A stretch of 37,461 bases of DNA, taken from contig JAJFTE010000087.1 in NCBI GenBank assembly GCA_021373175.1, forward strand, positions 1-37,461, read 5' to 3'. Below, piece by piece: positions 36,421 to 37,461 of the stretch (positions within the stretch are counted from its first letter, which is position 1; the number at the start of each line of letters is the position of its first letter). This stretch comes from Actinomycetes bacterium (lineage in GTDB: Bacteria; Actinomycetota; Coriobacteriia; Anaerosomatales; Anaerosomataceae). The notes beneath the pieces are model-generated. The model ran no database searches. It was not told where the DNA came from and saw only the letters and a list, made by a program, of their open reading frames with translations. Both the position numbers and the translations under genes were made by a program.

Positions 36421-37461
36421 CTAGCCGAGGACCTCTTTGACGGCACCCGGCACGTACGCGGGCAGGTCCTTCGCCGTCAGACAGATCTCGGTGAGCTCAG
36501 CGGCGGCCAGGTCGCCCGCCCTCGCGTGCAGGAACGCGCCAAGCGCACCCGCCTCGAACGGGTCAAGCCCCTGCGCGAGCAACGTGCCGATCATGCCCGC
36601 GAGCACATCGCCGCTGCCAGCCGTGGCCATCCCGGCGTTGCCGGCGAGCGTCACCGCCGAGCGGCTGGCGCTCGCAACGACCGTCCGGGCACCCTTGAGC
36701 ACGCATGCCAGGTTGCAGCCGACCACCCGGGACGCCGCGGCGACGCGATCGGCCTGCACCTGTGAGCTGCTGATCCCAAGAAGGCGCGCGAGTTCTCCGG
36801 GGTGTGGCGTGATCACGGTTTGAGCCGAGCGCGCCATGATCGGGCCCGGGCCCGTCTCGGCGAACGCGTTCAACCCGTCGGCGTCGAGCACAAGCGGGCC
36901 GGGCAACGCCTCCACAAGCCGTCGAACGACGTCGGCCGCCTCGGCATGGGTGGTGAGGCCCGGGCCGAGCACCACGGCGTCGACCTCGCCCGACAGGCGA
37001 AGGACGCGCTCCACCGAGGAGGCGGCGAGCGTTCCCTCGGCGGTCTGATCGAGTGCCACCGCGATCACGTGCGGCAGCGCGGCCTGCATGACCGGCACGA
37101 CGTGGGCGGGCACCGCCGCGAACACGTAACCCGCGCCCATACGCATGGCGCCGGCCGCCGCAAGCACCGCCGAGCCGGCGTACAGGCGCGATCCAGCCAC
37201 CAGGAGCACGCTTCCCCGCTGCCCCTTGTGCGCGTCCGGTGATGGCAGTGGCAGGCACGCGCGATAGTCGCCCAGGTCCCAGACCTCAAGGCCGCCGACG
37301 GCATCCAGGTCGCGACGCGGCATACCCACGTCCGCGATGACGATCTCGCCCGCGTAAGCCGCGCCCGGGTACAGGAGCAGGCCCGGCTTCGGTGCCGAGA
37401 ACGTCACCGTCCTCGCGGCATGCACCGCCGATCCGGCGACCGCGCCGGTATCGGCGTCGAC
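36421..37461 (-). CDS. nnrD: NAD(P)HX dehydratase domain of the Nnr repair enzyme (5' end outside the window)
   Basis: Repairs hydrated NAD(P)H. The frame is open to the window edge, so only the C-terminal 346 residues are seen. The first about 45 residues (VDADTGAVAGSAVHAARTVT, then APKPGLLLYPG) belong to the end of the epimerase (YjeF_N) domain, showing that this is the bifunctional NnrE-NnrD form. The kinase-like dehydratase follows: KGQRGSVLLVAGS, VDAVVLGPGLTTH, LVLDADGLNAFAE, TVITPHPGELARLLG and the ATP/ADP motif GMATAGSGDVLAGMIGTLL. The GTG at 37425 is not the true start. CBS and alr lie downstream in the same direction, separated by a 79-bp gap. Confidence 0.95.
   Translation of the reverse strand, partial: VDADTGAVAGSAVHAARTVTFSAPKPGLLLYPGAAYAGEIVIADVGMPRRDLDAVGGLEVWDLGDYRACLPLPSPDAHKGQRGSVLLVAGSRLYAGSAVLAAAGAMRMGAGYVFAAVPAHVVPVMQAALPHVIAVALDQTAEGTLAASSVERVLRLSGEVDAVVLGPGLTTHAEAADVVRRLVEALPGPLVLDADGLNAFAETGPGPIMARSAQTVITPHPGELARLLGISSSQVQADRVAAASRVVGCNLACVLKGARTVVASASRSAVTLAGNAGMATAGSGDVLAGMIGTLLAQGLDPFEAGALGAFLHARAGDLAAAELTEICLTAKDLPAYVPGAVKEVLG

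Overview
The window looks like a chromosomal segment of a high-GC anaerobic actinomycete, most likely a member of the Coriobacteriia or a relative. This placement is inferred from several things seen here: three proteins with cell-wall-binding repeat 2 (CWB2) modules, a complete bacterial V/A-type ATPase operon instead of F-type genes, a family-4 uracil-DNA glycosylase, and groESL under a CIRCE operator. No rRNA, tRNA, CRISPR array, insertion sequence or integrase was found.

Left third (1-16.2 kb): a surface-glycan locus. pglC-pglD-pglE-pglF form a tight + strand operon for UDP-N,N'-diacetylbacillosamine synthesis and priming of undecaprenyl phosphate. They are followed by a broken N-acetylmuramoyl-L-alanine amidase/CWB2 gene, a LytR-CpsA-Psr (LCP) ligase on the - strand, a Wzx-type flippase, a GT4 glycosyltransferase, a secreted beta-helix protein anchored by CWB2 repeats, and a convergent - strand block of a Wzy-like polymerase and two GT4 enzymes. 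Together they can prime, extend, flip, polymerise and attach a glycan to the wall. Two genes are damaged: pglF by a one-base frameshift near 4436, and the amidase by two in-frame TAA codons.

Middle (16.3-25.7 kb): mostly housekeeping genes on the - strand. They are ychF, a secreted PPC-like/CWB2 protein with a potentially structured leader, groES-groEL with promoter and CIRCE, and the overlapping run UDG-tsaE-tsaB-tsaD, with a nitroreductase just upstream. TsaD carries a translated N-terminal leader that looks like the start of a lost RimI acetyltransferase domain. A small + strand orphan gene (114 aa) has an excellent ribosome binding site.

Right third (25.9-37.5 kb): a nine-gene V/A-ATPase operon in the order H-I-K-E-C-F-A-B-D, then alr, a twin-CBS protein and the C-terminal part of the NAD(P)HX repair enzyme, which runs off the window end.

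The least explained signal is a short motif found twice, in the 235-nt leader of the ATPase operon and directly upstream of the 114-aa orphan gene. It has 14 identical bases, then a 4-bp stem with a 6-nt loop whose last pair differs compensatorily, then CGAAA. Both copies point the same way as the gene they precede.
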